This document shows, piece by piece, positions 8,817 through 16,556 of a DNA stretch of 64,000 nt. Position 1 is the first letter of the stretch. Each line of letters opens with the position of its first letter. The position numbers were made by a program, and so were the translations under genes. This stretch comes from Shimia sp051201625 (lineage in GTDB: Bacteria; Pseudomonadota; Alphaproteobacteria; Rhodobacterales; Rhodobacteraceae). The notes beneath the pieces were generated by a model that searched no databases, was not told the DNA's origin, and worked only from the letters and a program-made list of their open reading frames with translations. The stretch covers positions 1,302,001-1,366,000 of the forward strand of contig NZ_CP179203.1 of assembly GCF_051201625.1 (NCBI RefSeq), written 5' to 3'.

Positions 8817-10766
8817 ATGCCCGCGAGTCCCGAGGCAACAGGTGGCTTCGGCTACACCTTTGAAGATTCTGTAGTGGCATCCTATTTGACCAGCCTACTT
8901 ATTGAAGGCGGCGCGCGAGGAATTTCTGAAGCGATTACGGACGGCGTCTTTCTCCAGCGCGCAGCGCTTAATGAGCCACTAGACGATATAATCGTGGAGG
9001 CGTCGGATCGATACGGCGAACCTTCCAAACTAGCTCTGCAAGTGAAGCAAAGCCCAACGCTGAGTTCTGCTGAAACTAATGTTGATTTTCGAGACGTCAT
9101 TTCGGCTAGCTGGCGAGAATTTAAGAAAGGCGGCTTCAGAATAGGTCGGGACCGTGTTGGCTTAGCTGCTGCTAATATCGCGCAGTCCACGCTCCGGGCA
9201 GCCCGTTCTACGCTTGAATGGGCTCGTACATCCAAATCGGCAGACGACTTTTTTAGGCGGCTCGAGACCGAGAATTTCGCAAGCGACGCACAAAGAAGGT
9301 TCGTGAGTGATGTTCAGGCTCTGCTCCCAGCAGAGGCGCAAGATGAGGAAAATTCGTGGCAGTTTCTCAGGCATTTTGTCATCCTCGTCTTTGATACGCT
9401 TTCAGAAGGAGCGTCAGCTTCATTCGAGGCAATTGAACGTCTGCGGAATGCGCTACCATCTGGAGAGCGTCATCGTGCCGACGAGCTTTGGGTGCGACTT
9501 TCCCAGATATCACGACACGCGTCAGGCGCAGCAGGCAGCTTTTCAAGGGCAACACTCGTTGAACAGCTTTCGGGAGTTTTTGATCTTTCCTCTCTTCCAA
9601 GCATGCGCAGCGATCTGGTTAAGGTAGCCGAAGAAACAAGACACGCTCTTCAAGGTATCCGAACGGATATTTCTGGGCTTATTATTCCAAGAAATCGTAT
9701 TCTGGCTAAGATTAACGACATCAATGATGGAAAGCGGTTTATCCAATTGGCGGGCGAGGCCGGTTCGGGAAAGTCGGCGGTGTTACGCGCGCTGGCCGAA
9801 GAGCATACCCGTTACGGTTTCGCTCTTGTTCTGACCGATAAACGTCTCATCGGCCCTGGCTGGCCCTCACTCGCCACGCACCTGCGCCTAGAAACGGAAC
9901 GGCTCGCTGACCTCCTTTTTGAGCTAACCACACTGGGAAGGCCAACTCTTTTCATCGACGGGATAGATCGCTTAGGCAATGAGGCTCGTCAGACAATTTC
10001 TGACATCGTGACTACCCTTCTTGATGATCCCAGGCTTGCGGACTGGCGCGTAGTGGCATCCACCCGGTCGTCGCACCTCGAAGACTTGAGGATATGGCTC
10101 CCTCCTCAACTCATTGAGGAGGGCCAAACACATATCGTCGAGATCGATGGATTTGATGACAATGAGGCTGGCATGCTTGCTGAGCGGTTTCCAGCGATGC
10201 GCGAAGTCCTATTTGCCGAGGGTCAAGAGAAGGAATTTGCAAGGCGCCCTTTCTTTGCTCAGGTGTTGGCACAGCGTTCAGTGAGCACTGATGGAGCACC
10301 GGGCAAGTTTTCCGAGATTTCGCTAGCGCAGGTTTGGCTAGAAGGACCGCAGGGTCTACATGATAAAGCCTCTTCGATTGAACGCCGCCAAGCGATGGGT
10401 GAGCTAGCTGCGAGATGCGCTCAAGCAACCAATAGAAGCGGCGCAGTAAAAGGCATTTCCGCTCAGGCTCTGACCGCACTAGTACAAGAGCGAGCGATAG
10501 CTGAGGTTGCGGGTAGCGGACGATATTTCTTTACCCACGACATATTTCTTGAATGGGCAATGTTCGGATTGTGTCGCCAAAATGGTCCAGATTGGCCGGG
10601 CACCCTCGCGGCTGCTGGCGACAGGCCCGGATTAATCCGGGTAGTGGAGCTACTATCACAGTCTGAATTCGAAACCGGTGATGGATAGACTGAAACTCAG
10701 CTGGCATTAGAGCAGCAAGAAGCTTGGCGTCATTGGAGCAGGGTTTGGCTCCTTGCGCCATTTGCC
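8817..10766 (+). pseudogene. Cap4-like nuclease fused to STAND/AAA NTPase, truncated (Avs-like)
   Basis: Intact for 623 codons to a TAG at 10686-10688. The N-terminal domain resembles Cap4/DUF4297-type DNA nucleases: TFEDSVVASYL with Glu16, Asp56-Asp57 in LDDIIVEA, and LQVKQ with Gln75/Lys77. A helical linker leads to a P-loop NTPase with Walker A GEAGSGKSAV (313-322) and Walker B TLFIDGIDRL (Asp381, Asp384), then a winged-helix-like part (YFFTHDIFLEWAMFGL). This is the plan of Avs/STAND antiphage sensors, but the C-terminal sensor repeats expected of those proteins are missing. After the stop the same frame continues protein-like for about 26 codons (ALEQQEAWRHWSRVWLLAPF) until an insertion-sequence end at 10767, so TGG to TAG plus IS disruption is the simplest history. 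The start is at 8817, where the conserved domain begins; an earlier in-frame start at 8700 would overlap the divergent gene. Confidence 0.75.
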
Positions 10767-10869
10767 TGTCTTGGCCCCCTAGAACTGTGCCACTACTTGA
10801 GTGTCACAGGAGGAAGAAGGGATGGCTCGGAAACGGTATTCGGATAAGTCTAACTTGAATGTTCTGTAA
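10767..10869 (+). mobile_element. Remnant of the left end of an IS3-type insertion sequence
   Basis: Protein-like sequence of the NTPase gene ends abruptly at TGTCTTGGCCCCCTAGAACT (10767), followed by a purine-rich ribosome site (AGGAGGAAG) and an ATG at 10822 giving MARKRYSDK. That N terminus resembles the first transposase ORF of IS3-group elements in alphaproteobacteria. The frame ends after 15 codons (taa 10867), so only the terminus and the start of the transposase gene survive. The assignment rests on a nine-residue likeness. Confidence 0.5.
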
Positions 10870-11031
10870 ACCAATGTGAGACGGAAGGAATAGTCACTCA
10901 TCGCAGCAGTGAGCAAAGACCTAACAAAAATTTTGTCTATATTCTTTTCACGTCTACGTGCTGTCGATCTTGATAAGAAGTAGCCTATAGTGCCATAATA
11001 CTCTCGATCGTACCGTATTGGGGGATACTTT
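10870..11031. other. AT-rich leader region before the HNH-like gene
   Basis: Together with the IS remnant this makes a 343-base stretch without an intact gene. No coding frame is seen. The last 60 bases (cgatcgtaccgtattgggggatacttt) hold the likely ribosome site GGGGGA about 8 bases before the ATG at 11032. Confidence 0.4.
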
Positions 11032-12084
11032 ATGCGACGAGATCCAAGACCTGCCATTTTTGGTTTCCCAAGTTTGGTGATAGCCTTTTTAATTATCAAC
11101 TTCATCGCACTTAGCGCGTCTTTTGCTCAAGCGTGCAGCAGCTCATTCGAAATTCCAACCTTCAAAACGAGATGGCAACTTTGTGCCGCTGGGCAATTTG
11201 TCCAAGATGCTTATAATCCAGTTTCAAAGCGTCTGTGTGAAGAAATGGAAGTCGACCATCTCGTTTCCCTATACAACGCGTGGTCCCAAGGGATTTGTGG
11301 CGATGAACTTGAAGGTTTAGCGAACGACCCACGAAATTTTAGACTTACTTATTGGAGAACAAATCGCGCAAAGGGTTCTATGTCACCAGAGGAGTTTGCA
11401 GTGACACTACCCCCTGAGGTTGCAGAGAGCGTACTGCGAGACGCTGCTGAAATTGGCCAAGACTACAAGTTTAATGCGCTGCAATCGCTTCCAGCTGAAG
11501 TTAGGCTGAACGAGGTTTCGAACGAGCTGGAGCAGACGCGGCAAGAACTTTTTGCGTCACAAAATAAAGTTTTTTCAATGAGAACACGGACTGTACATTA
11601 TAGAGGAAAAGAGGCGAAATTAGCTGATGCAATTGTTGATCACACCAGAAGAACTAGGCTTCGCTTGATTTACGCTGCTCAAAGAACCTTAGCCGCGTTG
11701 CCAACTGAGTCTCTGCCATTGATTGGTACGGGGATATCAGTGGGGGTAACAGCCTGGGAAATTAAGGATGCTTGCGATGCTTTAAAGGATAACCATGAAT
11801 TGGAAATTGCATTTGACGATAATGCGGTTTTCCCAGAGGATGCACTGGTTATTTGCGCGCAAGAATTGCCGAATAAACAAGAAATCGTGCTGATGATAAA
11901 ACACGCTCCAGCGGTTACATGGAATAAGACACAAGCCACTTATTACCGATTAAAGTCTGCCATACCGAGTTGGAAAGATTGGAGGCAACACTTCACGCGT
12001 TCAACGGACAAAATCTCGGAAGTGAGTGCAGGGGTAATCAACAGCGCGAGCACCCTTTGGGAAAAAACAATCCACGGGGTTTAA
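11032..12084 (+). CDS. Secreted HNH-like nuclease-domain protein, uncharacterised
   Basis: 350 residues. The N terminus carries a signal peptide (LVIAFLIINFIALSASFAQA, about 15-34). The mature part opens with an HNH/DUF1524-like core: EVDHLVSLYNAWS with Asp75-His76, NDPRNF with Asn102, and NRAKGSMSPEEF with Asn111 and Lys114. Cysteines at 35, 51, 69 and 89 could form disulfides, in keeping with export. A coiled-coil-like stretch follows (LNEVSNELEQTRQELFASQ), then a C-terminal module with a hydrophobic segment LPLIGTGISVGVTAWEIKDAC. I recall similar C-terminal modules in other proteobacterial proteins without a known function. Composition is more AT-rich than the core genes around the island, suggesting transfer. 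It could be a periplasmic nuclease, a secreted toxin, or part of the defence island; no immunity-type gene is visible beside it. Confidence 0.65.
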   Translation: MRRDPRPAIFGFPSLVIAFLIINFIALSASFAQACSSSFEIPTFKTRWQLCAAGQFVQDAYNPVSKRLCEEMEVDHLVSLYNAWSQGICGDELEGLANDPRNFRLTYWRTNRAKGSMSPEEFAVTLPPEVAESVLRDAAEIGQDYKFNALQSLPAEVRLNEVSNELEQTRQELFASQNKVFSMRTRTVHYRGKEAKLADAIVDHTRRTRLRLIYAAQRTLAALPTESLPLIGTGISVGVTAWEIKDACDALKDNHELEIAFDDNAVFPEDALVICAQELPNKQEIVLMIKHAPAVTWNKTQATYYRLKSAIPSWKDWRQHFTRSTDKISEVSAGVINSASTLWEKTIHGV

Positions 12085-12799
12085 AGTCTAAAAAACTCAA
12101 TCGCATACTGGCATTATAATCTTTGATAGAACTGCGCATACTCGGTGCTACTGAATAATCAACGAATAAGTAAGTTTTTTTAGAACCGTTTAGGTATCAA
12201 TTTTGAGTATTTTTTGTAACTTTGCGTCTGTTGCTAAGTGCGGGGTTATTTGCTCGTGCTTTTTCTTAGAATGCTGAATGAAACCTAGGGGATTTTTGAT
12301 CGATTAGCTTTGCCAAAGCATCCGAGACAATAGTGGGAAGGATAGTTTTAAATTACGGATGAATTTTCTTGGGTATAACGTTAACGCCATTGCGTGTGAT
12401 CGGATGAAGCGGGATTTCAATTCGCCTGCGTGGTTGGTTCATAGTCGGGTTTTGTTAATAGGGCATACGGTGTGGCATCAGTTGAAAGATTAATTAATTC
12501 CAAACTCCTCTGAATTTAGACAATCAGCTTAGGTGATTAAAATACACGCTGCTCAGCCCGAAGAACCCCACTAAAGCAACATACTCAGAGTGAGTTGGGC
12601 ACTGGGGCGAGTAACAATTTATATTATCACAAGCGTTTCCCCGTACCATTTGCTAAAGATAGTCGCTATTTATTTTGGAAAGCCATAATCAATCTGTGGG
12701 GTAAAACTTAGGCTGATTAGAGGTAAAACTTTGGTCCGAAAGGCATCTTTGACGTAATATTCTAAAGATGAACTGTTGAAACTTTAACGAGATCTGTAA
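12085..12799. other. AT-rich gene-free stretch
   Basis: 715 bases with no convincing open frame on either strand. It is clearly AT-rich compared with the flanking core genes. A short repeat GGTAAAACTT occurs twice (near 12700 and 12723). No tRNA or terminator is seen. It forms the right edge of the accessory island. Confidence 0.4.
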
Positions 12800-13270
12800 A
12801 TGACTGATACGATGAGCCACATGAATTTTATCCCTTTCGAAAGCTTTGAGGTTGGCCAGATACAGAAATTTGGAGCCTATGAGGTTACAGAGAAAGAAGT
12901 CATAGACTTTGCAACAAAGTACGACCCGCAGTTTTTCCACCTTGACCAAGATGCAGCCAGACATTCGTTATTTGGTCGACTGTGCGCTAGCGGATGGCAC
13001 ACTTGTGCAATGACGATGTCGATGATGGTCGAGCACATGGACAGGAGCGGCCGGTCCTTGGGATCACCCGGGATCGATAGCCTCCGTTGGCTTTTCCCAG
13101 TCTATCCCGGTGATGTGCTCTCGGTCAAAATGGAGGTTTTGGATACGATTCCTTCCCAAAGTCGGCCAAACATTGGCGTGGTCGTAAATAAAGTCTCGGT
13201 AAGTAATCAACAGGGAGATGTCGTGATGGAATTCACAAGTAAAGGAATTTTTTCTAGGCAGCAGGAGTGA
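12800..13270 (+). CDS. MaoC-like dehydratase (hotdog fold)
   Basis: 156 residues. The MaoC/R-hydratase pattern is present: FEVGQIQKFGAYEVTEKEVIDFATKYDPQFFHLDQDAA with the Asp/His hydratase pair in YDPQFFHLD, then LFGRLCASGWHTCAMTMSMM and DSLRWLFPVYPGDVLSVKMEV. The family hydrates enoyl-CoA or acts on related thioesters in the cytoplasm; the substrate here is unknown. The next gene (VOC family) begins 19 bases after the stop, so the two probably form an operon. The ATG at 12800 is used; a second ATG seven codons in is possible. Confidence 0.85.
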   Translation: MTDTMSHMNFIPFESFEVGQIQKFGAYEVTEKEVIDFATKYDPQFFHLDQDAARHSLFGRLCASGWHTCAMTMSMMVEHMDRSGRSLGSPGIDSLRWLFPVYPGDVLSVKMEVLDTIPSQSRPNIGVVVNKVSVSNQQGDVVMEFTSKGIFSRQQE

Positions 13271-13289
13271 TTGGAAGCGGTATATTTTT

Positions 13290-13715
13290 ATGAAACTGGA
13301 ATTTCATCATATAAACTATGTCACCGACGATGTGGATCGGTTACACAATTTTTACACTGATGTCCTTGGGTTGGACGATATACCCATACGAAATTTTCCA
13401 CGTTCCGAAGCAACAGATGATAAAGGTTATAATGGTCAGATCAAATTTGCGACAGATGGGCGTATGCAAATGCACCTTGCGGAAAAAAAATTCGATGTTT
13501 CATTTAAGAATGGTGAGGTAATTAACCCTGTTGAGCGGGGACATATCGCCTTTCGAACTGACGACATTGAAGCCTTCAAAGCTCTATTGGTTGCCAAACG
13601 TATTTATTTCTCGGACTACGGCACCGCTTTTTCGAAGGAATGGCATCAAGTATTTTTTCATGACCCGGAGGGCAATGTAATTGAGGTGCACCAAGAAGTT
13701 GTGCAGAGGGTTTAA
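13290..13715 (+). CDS. VOC superfamily (glyoxalase/bleomycin-resistance/dioxygenase) protein
   Basis: 141 residues with two beta-alpha-beta-beta-beta modules. The first starts LEFHHINYVTDDVDRLHNFYTDVLGLDD, the second RGHIAFRTDDIEAFKALLVAKRIYF. Likely metal ligands are His5/His6 (one of them), His in RGHIAF, and Glu in FHDPEGNVIEVHQ. The family includes lyases, isomerases and extradiol dioxygenases, and the reaction cannot be fixed from the sequence. It follows the MaoC gene closely, suggesting a shared, probably carboxylic-acid or CoA-ester pathway. Confidence 0.85.
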   Translation: MKLEFHHINYVTDDVDRLHNFYTDVLGLDDIPIRNFPRSEATDDKGYNGQIKFATDGRMQMHLAEKKFDVSFKNGEVINPVERGHIAFRTDDIEAFKALLVAKRIYFSDYGTAFSKEWHQVFFHDPEGNVIEVHQEVVQRV

Positions 13716-13905
13716 TATCTTTCCTTTAACATGTTGTCTGCCGCATCAATATTTGTTGCCCTACTTTGCTGGCACTGCTCTCACTGTGCGGTATCAAAAA
13801 GAGCCAAGCTGACAGTTTTTCATGACTAGCTATGCACCTTAAGCTCTCGCTCAGCACAAAAACACAAACAGTCAAGAAGGCTGTGACGAGCCATACATTT
13901 CTTGC

Positions 13906-14664
13906 TCATTCTGTCTGCTCTATATTAAAACCCATATCCTGCGAGACCGAAAGTATTTGTGGCGGCGCGTGGTCGGTAATCATTCGATCAAACTGGGATA
14001 AATTAGCAATCTTTACTGGAGCATGGCGCTGAAACTTGGAGTGATCAGCTAAGAGCCAGGATTGCCGACTGTGAGACAGCGCAGCTTGGCTGATGATTAC
14101 TTCGTCCATGTCAAAGTCATATGCGTCTCCCTCTGCAGAAACTGCTGAACAGCCCAAAATTGCGAAGTCGAAGAGAAAATTTTTGAGCATTTTCACTGCA
14201 ACGACCCCGGTCAGCCCACCATCTTCTCGCCGTGGGCGACCGCCGGTCACTAGAACTGTGCAATGAGGATTTGCTGACAGTATATCCGCAACATTTAGGT
14301 TATTAGTCACCACCATCAAACGGTCGTGACTAATCAGTGCACGGGCAAGCGCTTCAGTGGACGTACCAATATTAAGAAAGATGGAGCAGCCATCGGGAAT
14401 TTTCGCGGCACAGGTGGTAGCCATGGCTTCCTTGGCTGTGGCATTTAGCTGGCGGCGCTCTTCGTAGCGAATATTGCGTACGCCCGAGGGCAGTACCGCA
14501 CCGCCATGTACACGTTCTAGGCGGCCTGCGTTCGCCAATCTTGTCAGATCCCGCCGGATGGTTTGAGCCGTTACCTCGAACCGTGAAGCTAGCCCGTCCA
14601 CGGTAACTTTTCCCGCTGTTCGGGCTGTTTCAAGTATTCCTAGTTCACGAATGTTCAAGATCAT
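13906..14664 (-). CDS. glpR: DeoR family regulator, GlpR-like
   Basis: Repressor of glycerol-3-phosphate use, 252 residues from the chosen start. The DeoR helix-turn-helix (LGILETARTAGKVTVDGLASRFEVTAQTIRRDLTRLANAGRLERVHGGAV) leads into the DeoRC effector domain (FLNIGTSTEALARAL, ADHSKFQRHAPVKI). It is divergent from glpD with TTCGAAA-type operators between them, which is why GlpR is the best identity. The start at 14664 (MILNIRELGIL) is preferred because the upstream in-frame ATG at 14712 would translate through the operator sequence. Confidence 0.88.
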   Translation of the reverse strand: MILNIRELGILETARTAGKVTVDGLASRFEVTAQTIRRDLTRLANAGRLERVHGGAVLPSGVRNIRYEERRQLNATAKEAMATTCAAKIPDGCSIFLNIGTSTEALARALISHDRLMVVTNNLNVADILSANPHCTVLVTGGRPRREDGGLTGVVAVKMLKNFLFDFAILGCSAVSAEGDAYDFDMDEVIISQAALSHSRQSWLLADHSKFQRHAPVKIANLSQFDRMITDHAPPQILSVSQDMGFNIEQTE

Positions 14665-14673
14665 TAAATTTAC

Positions 14674-14692
14674 TTTCGTTTTTTTTCGAAAA
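14674..14692. promoter_or_regulatory. GlpR-type operator, regulator side
   Basis: TTTCG, a T-run, then TTCGAAAA just upstream of the glpR start. It resembles half-sites of known GlpR operators (TTCG/CGAA cores in an AT-rich setting). It overlaps the expected promoter, consistent with autorepression. Confidence 0.5.
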
Positions 14693-14780
14693 ATCTCAAC
14701 CAAAAAATGCATTTATCGATCGTTCTGATAACTATTAAATGATTTTGGTTGAAATTAGCTTAAATTCAGCGTTTGTGATG

Positions 14781-14798
14781 TTCGAAAATATTCGAAAG
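14781..14798. promoter_or_regulatory. GlpR-type operator, glpD side
   Basis: TTCGAAAATATTCGAAAG: two TTCGAAA units, 10 bp apart, ending 7 bases before the glpD ATG. Binding here would cover the ribosome site and promoter exit. The TTCGAAA core matches the other intergenic site. Confidence 0.55.
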
Positions 14799-14805
14799 TG
14801 ACCTT

Positions 14806-16407
14806 ATGGATTCGCACAGCGCAAAAGTGGTAGACCTTTTTGTAATTGGTGGTGGCATCAATGGCTGTGGTATAGCCCGTGATGCGGCAGGGCGTGGGCT
14901 CAGCGTGGAATTAGTTGAGATGAATGACCTTGCTTCGGCCACGTCATCTGCATCAACCAAGCTATTTCATGGCGGGCTGCGTTACCTAGAATATTTCGAA
15001 GTGCGCTTGGTGCGTGAAGCGCTAATTGAACGAGAGACACTGCTACGAGCAATGCCCCACATCAGTTGGCCGATGCGGTTTGTGCTCCCGTATCACAAGG
15101 ATATGCGGTTTGATGCGGATACATCTGCGTCGAAGCTTCTACAGTTTTTTCTTCCATGGATGAAAGGGCGGAGACCAATTTGGATGATCCGGTTTGGATT
15201 GTTCCTCTACGATCACCTAGGTGGTCGCAAGATCTTGCCAGGAACACATTCACTTGACCTGCGAAAGGATCCGGCGGGGTTAGTTCTAAACAAAAAGTTT
15301 GAGAAGGCCTTTGAATACTCGGATTGCTGGGTGCAGGACAGTCGACTGGTAGTTTTGAATGCCCGTGACGCTGAGGCGCGCGGGGCGACCATTCGAACTA
15401 GGACAAAGGCCGTGTCAGCGCGTTGTGAAAGTGGACTATGGCACATTGTGACCGAGGATTTGGAAACTGGAATTCAAACCGAAATCCAGGCGCGAGCATT
15501 AGTCAACGCTGGTGGACCTTGGGTGGAAAACATTATTCGCGGCGTTGTGGGCAGCAACGCGAAAGAAGGGGTTCGGTTGGTTCGAGGGAGCCACATAGTG
15601 ACGAAACGTCTCTTTGATCACGATAAATGTTATTTTTTTCAAGGCCAAGACGGTCGGATTATTTTTGCGATCCCGTATGAACAGGACTTCACGTTGATTG
15701 GTACAACTGATCAGGAACATGATACGCCGGACGTCGAACCGACATGTACGGATTCAGAAGCAAAATACCTTTGTAATTTTGCGTCGCAGTACTTTGAAAG
15801 CCCTGTGACGCTTGAGGACATTGTGTGGCGATATTCCGGCGTTCGCCCATTATATGACGACGGTGCTAGTTCGGCTACAGCGGCGACGCGAGATTATGTG
15901 CTGAAACTAGACAATCCTGGAGCCCCGGTGCTCAACGTGTTTGGTGGAAAGATCACCACCTACCGGCGATTGGCAGAAGCTGCATTGGACAAGCTGATGC
16001 ACCATCTGCCGGCGCAATCCGACAACTGGACTGCCGGGGTTGCTATGCCAGGCGGAGATTTCCCAGTCGATGGTGTTGAAGCATTAACCGACAGCGTCGT
16101 TGAGTCGTACCCTTTCCTTGGGCGCAAATGGGCACAGAGAATGGTTCAGACTTACGGCACGGATGCGGCTTATATTTTGGGAAATGCGTCAAGTGTTGAT
16201 GACCTGGGGCGTGCGTTTGGTGCGACTTTAAGTGAAGCAGAGGTTCAATGGTTGATGGAGCGAGAATATGCTCGCACCGCTGAGGATGTACTTTGGCGCA
16301 GAACCAAGTTGGGACTGCACATGGAACACGAGGACACTGTTGCGCTTGAAGCTTGGATGCAAGAGGCGCGGCAATATGCTCGCCGCGATGCTACTGCCCC
16401 CAATTGA
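14806..16407 (+). CDS. glpD: Glycerol-3-phosphate dehydrogenase, FAD-dependent
   Basis: 533 residues, normal length. It oxidises sn-glycerol-3-phosphate to dihydroxyacetone phosphate, passing electrons to quinone at the inner membrane. The N-terminal FAD dinucleotide-binding motif is LFVIGGGINGCGIARDAAGRGLSVELVE (about 11-39), followed by the family signature SSASTKLFHGGLRYLEYFEVRLVREAL (about 47-73). The C-terminal region has NVFGGKITTYRRLAEAALDKL and the DAO_C domain with YARTAEDVLWRRTKLGL. It is divergent from glpR and probably repressed by it. No glycerol kinase or facilitator gene is adjacent. Confidence 0.96.
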   Translation: MDSHSAKVVDLFVIGGGINGCGIARDAAGRGLSVELVEMNDLASATSSASTKLFHGGLRYLEYFEVRLVREALIERETLLRAMPHISWPMRFVLPYHKDMRFDADTSASKLLQFFLPWMKGRRPIWMIRFGLFLYDHLGGRKILPGTHSLDLRKDPAGLVLNKKFEKAFEYSDCWVQDSRLVVLNARDAEARGATIRTRTKAVSARCESGLWHIVTEDLETGIQTEIQARALVNAGGPWVENIIRGVVGSNAKEGVRLVRGSHIVTKRLFDHDKCYFFQGQDGRIIFAIPYEQDFTLIGTTDQEHDTPDVEPTCTDSEAKYLCNFASQYFESPVTLEDIVWRYSGVRPLYDDGASSATAATRDYVLKLDNPGAPVLNVFGGKITTYRRLAEAALDKLMHHLPAQSDNWTAGVAMPGGDFPVDGVEALTDSVVESYPFLGRKWAQRMVQTYGTDAAYILGNASSVDDLGRAFGATLSEAEVQWLMEREYARTAEDVLWRRTKLGLHMEHEDTVALEAWMQEARQYARRDATAPN

Positions 16408-16556
16408 TATTTTTATCCCCAGGTTTTATAGCATCCGTGCGACCCGTTGTTGGGATAACCTAACCCGTGTTGCCAGAATCTATGCAAATTGGCGTCGCCG
16501 AGCCAAAAACCAAGTTGTAATGCACCCCTGACGAACGAAAAAAGGTTGTGAGAAAA

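Noticed and set aside
10779..11105. Minus-strand open frame across the IS remnant
   Set aside because: It overlaps the start of the HNH-like gene and the transposase fragment and has no protein-like features.
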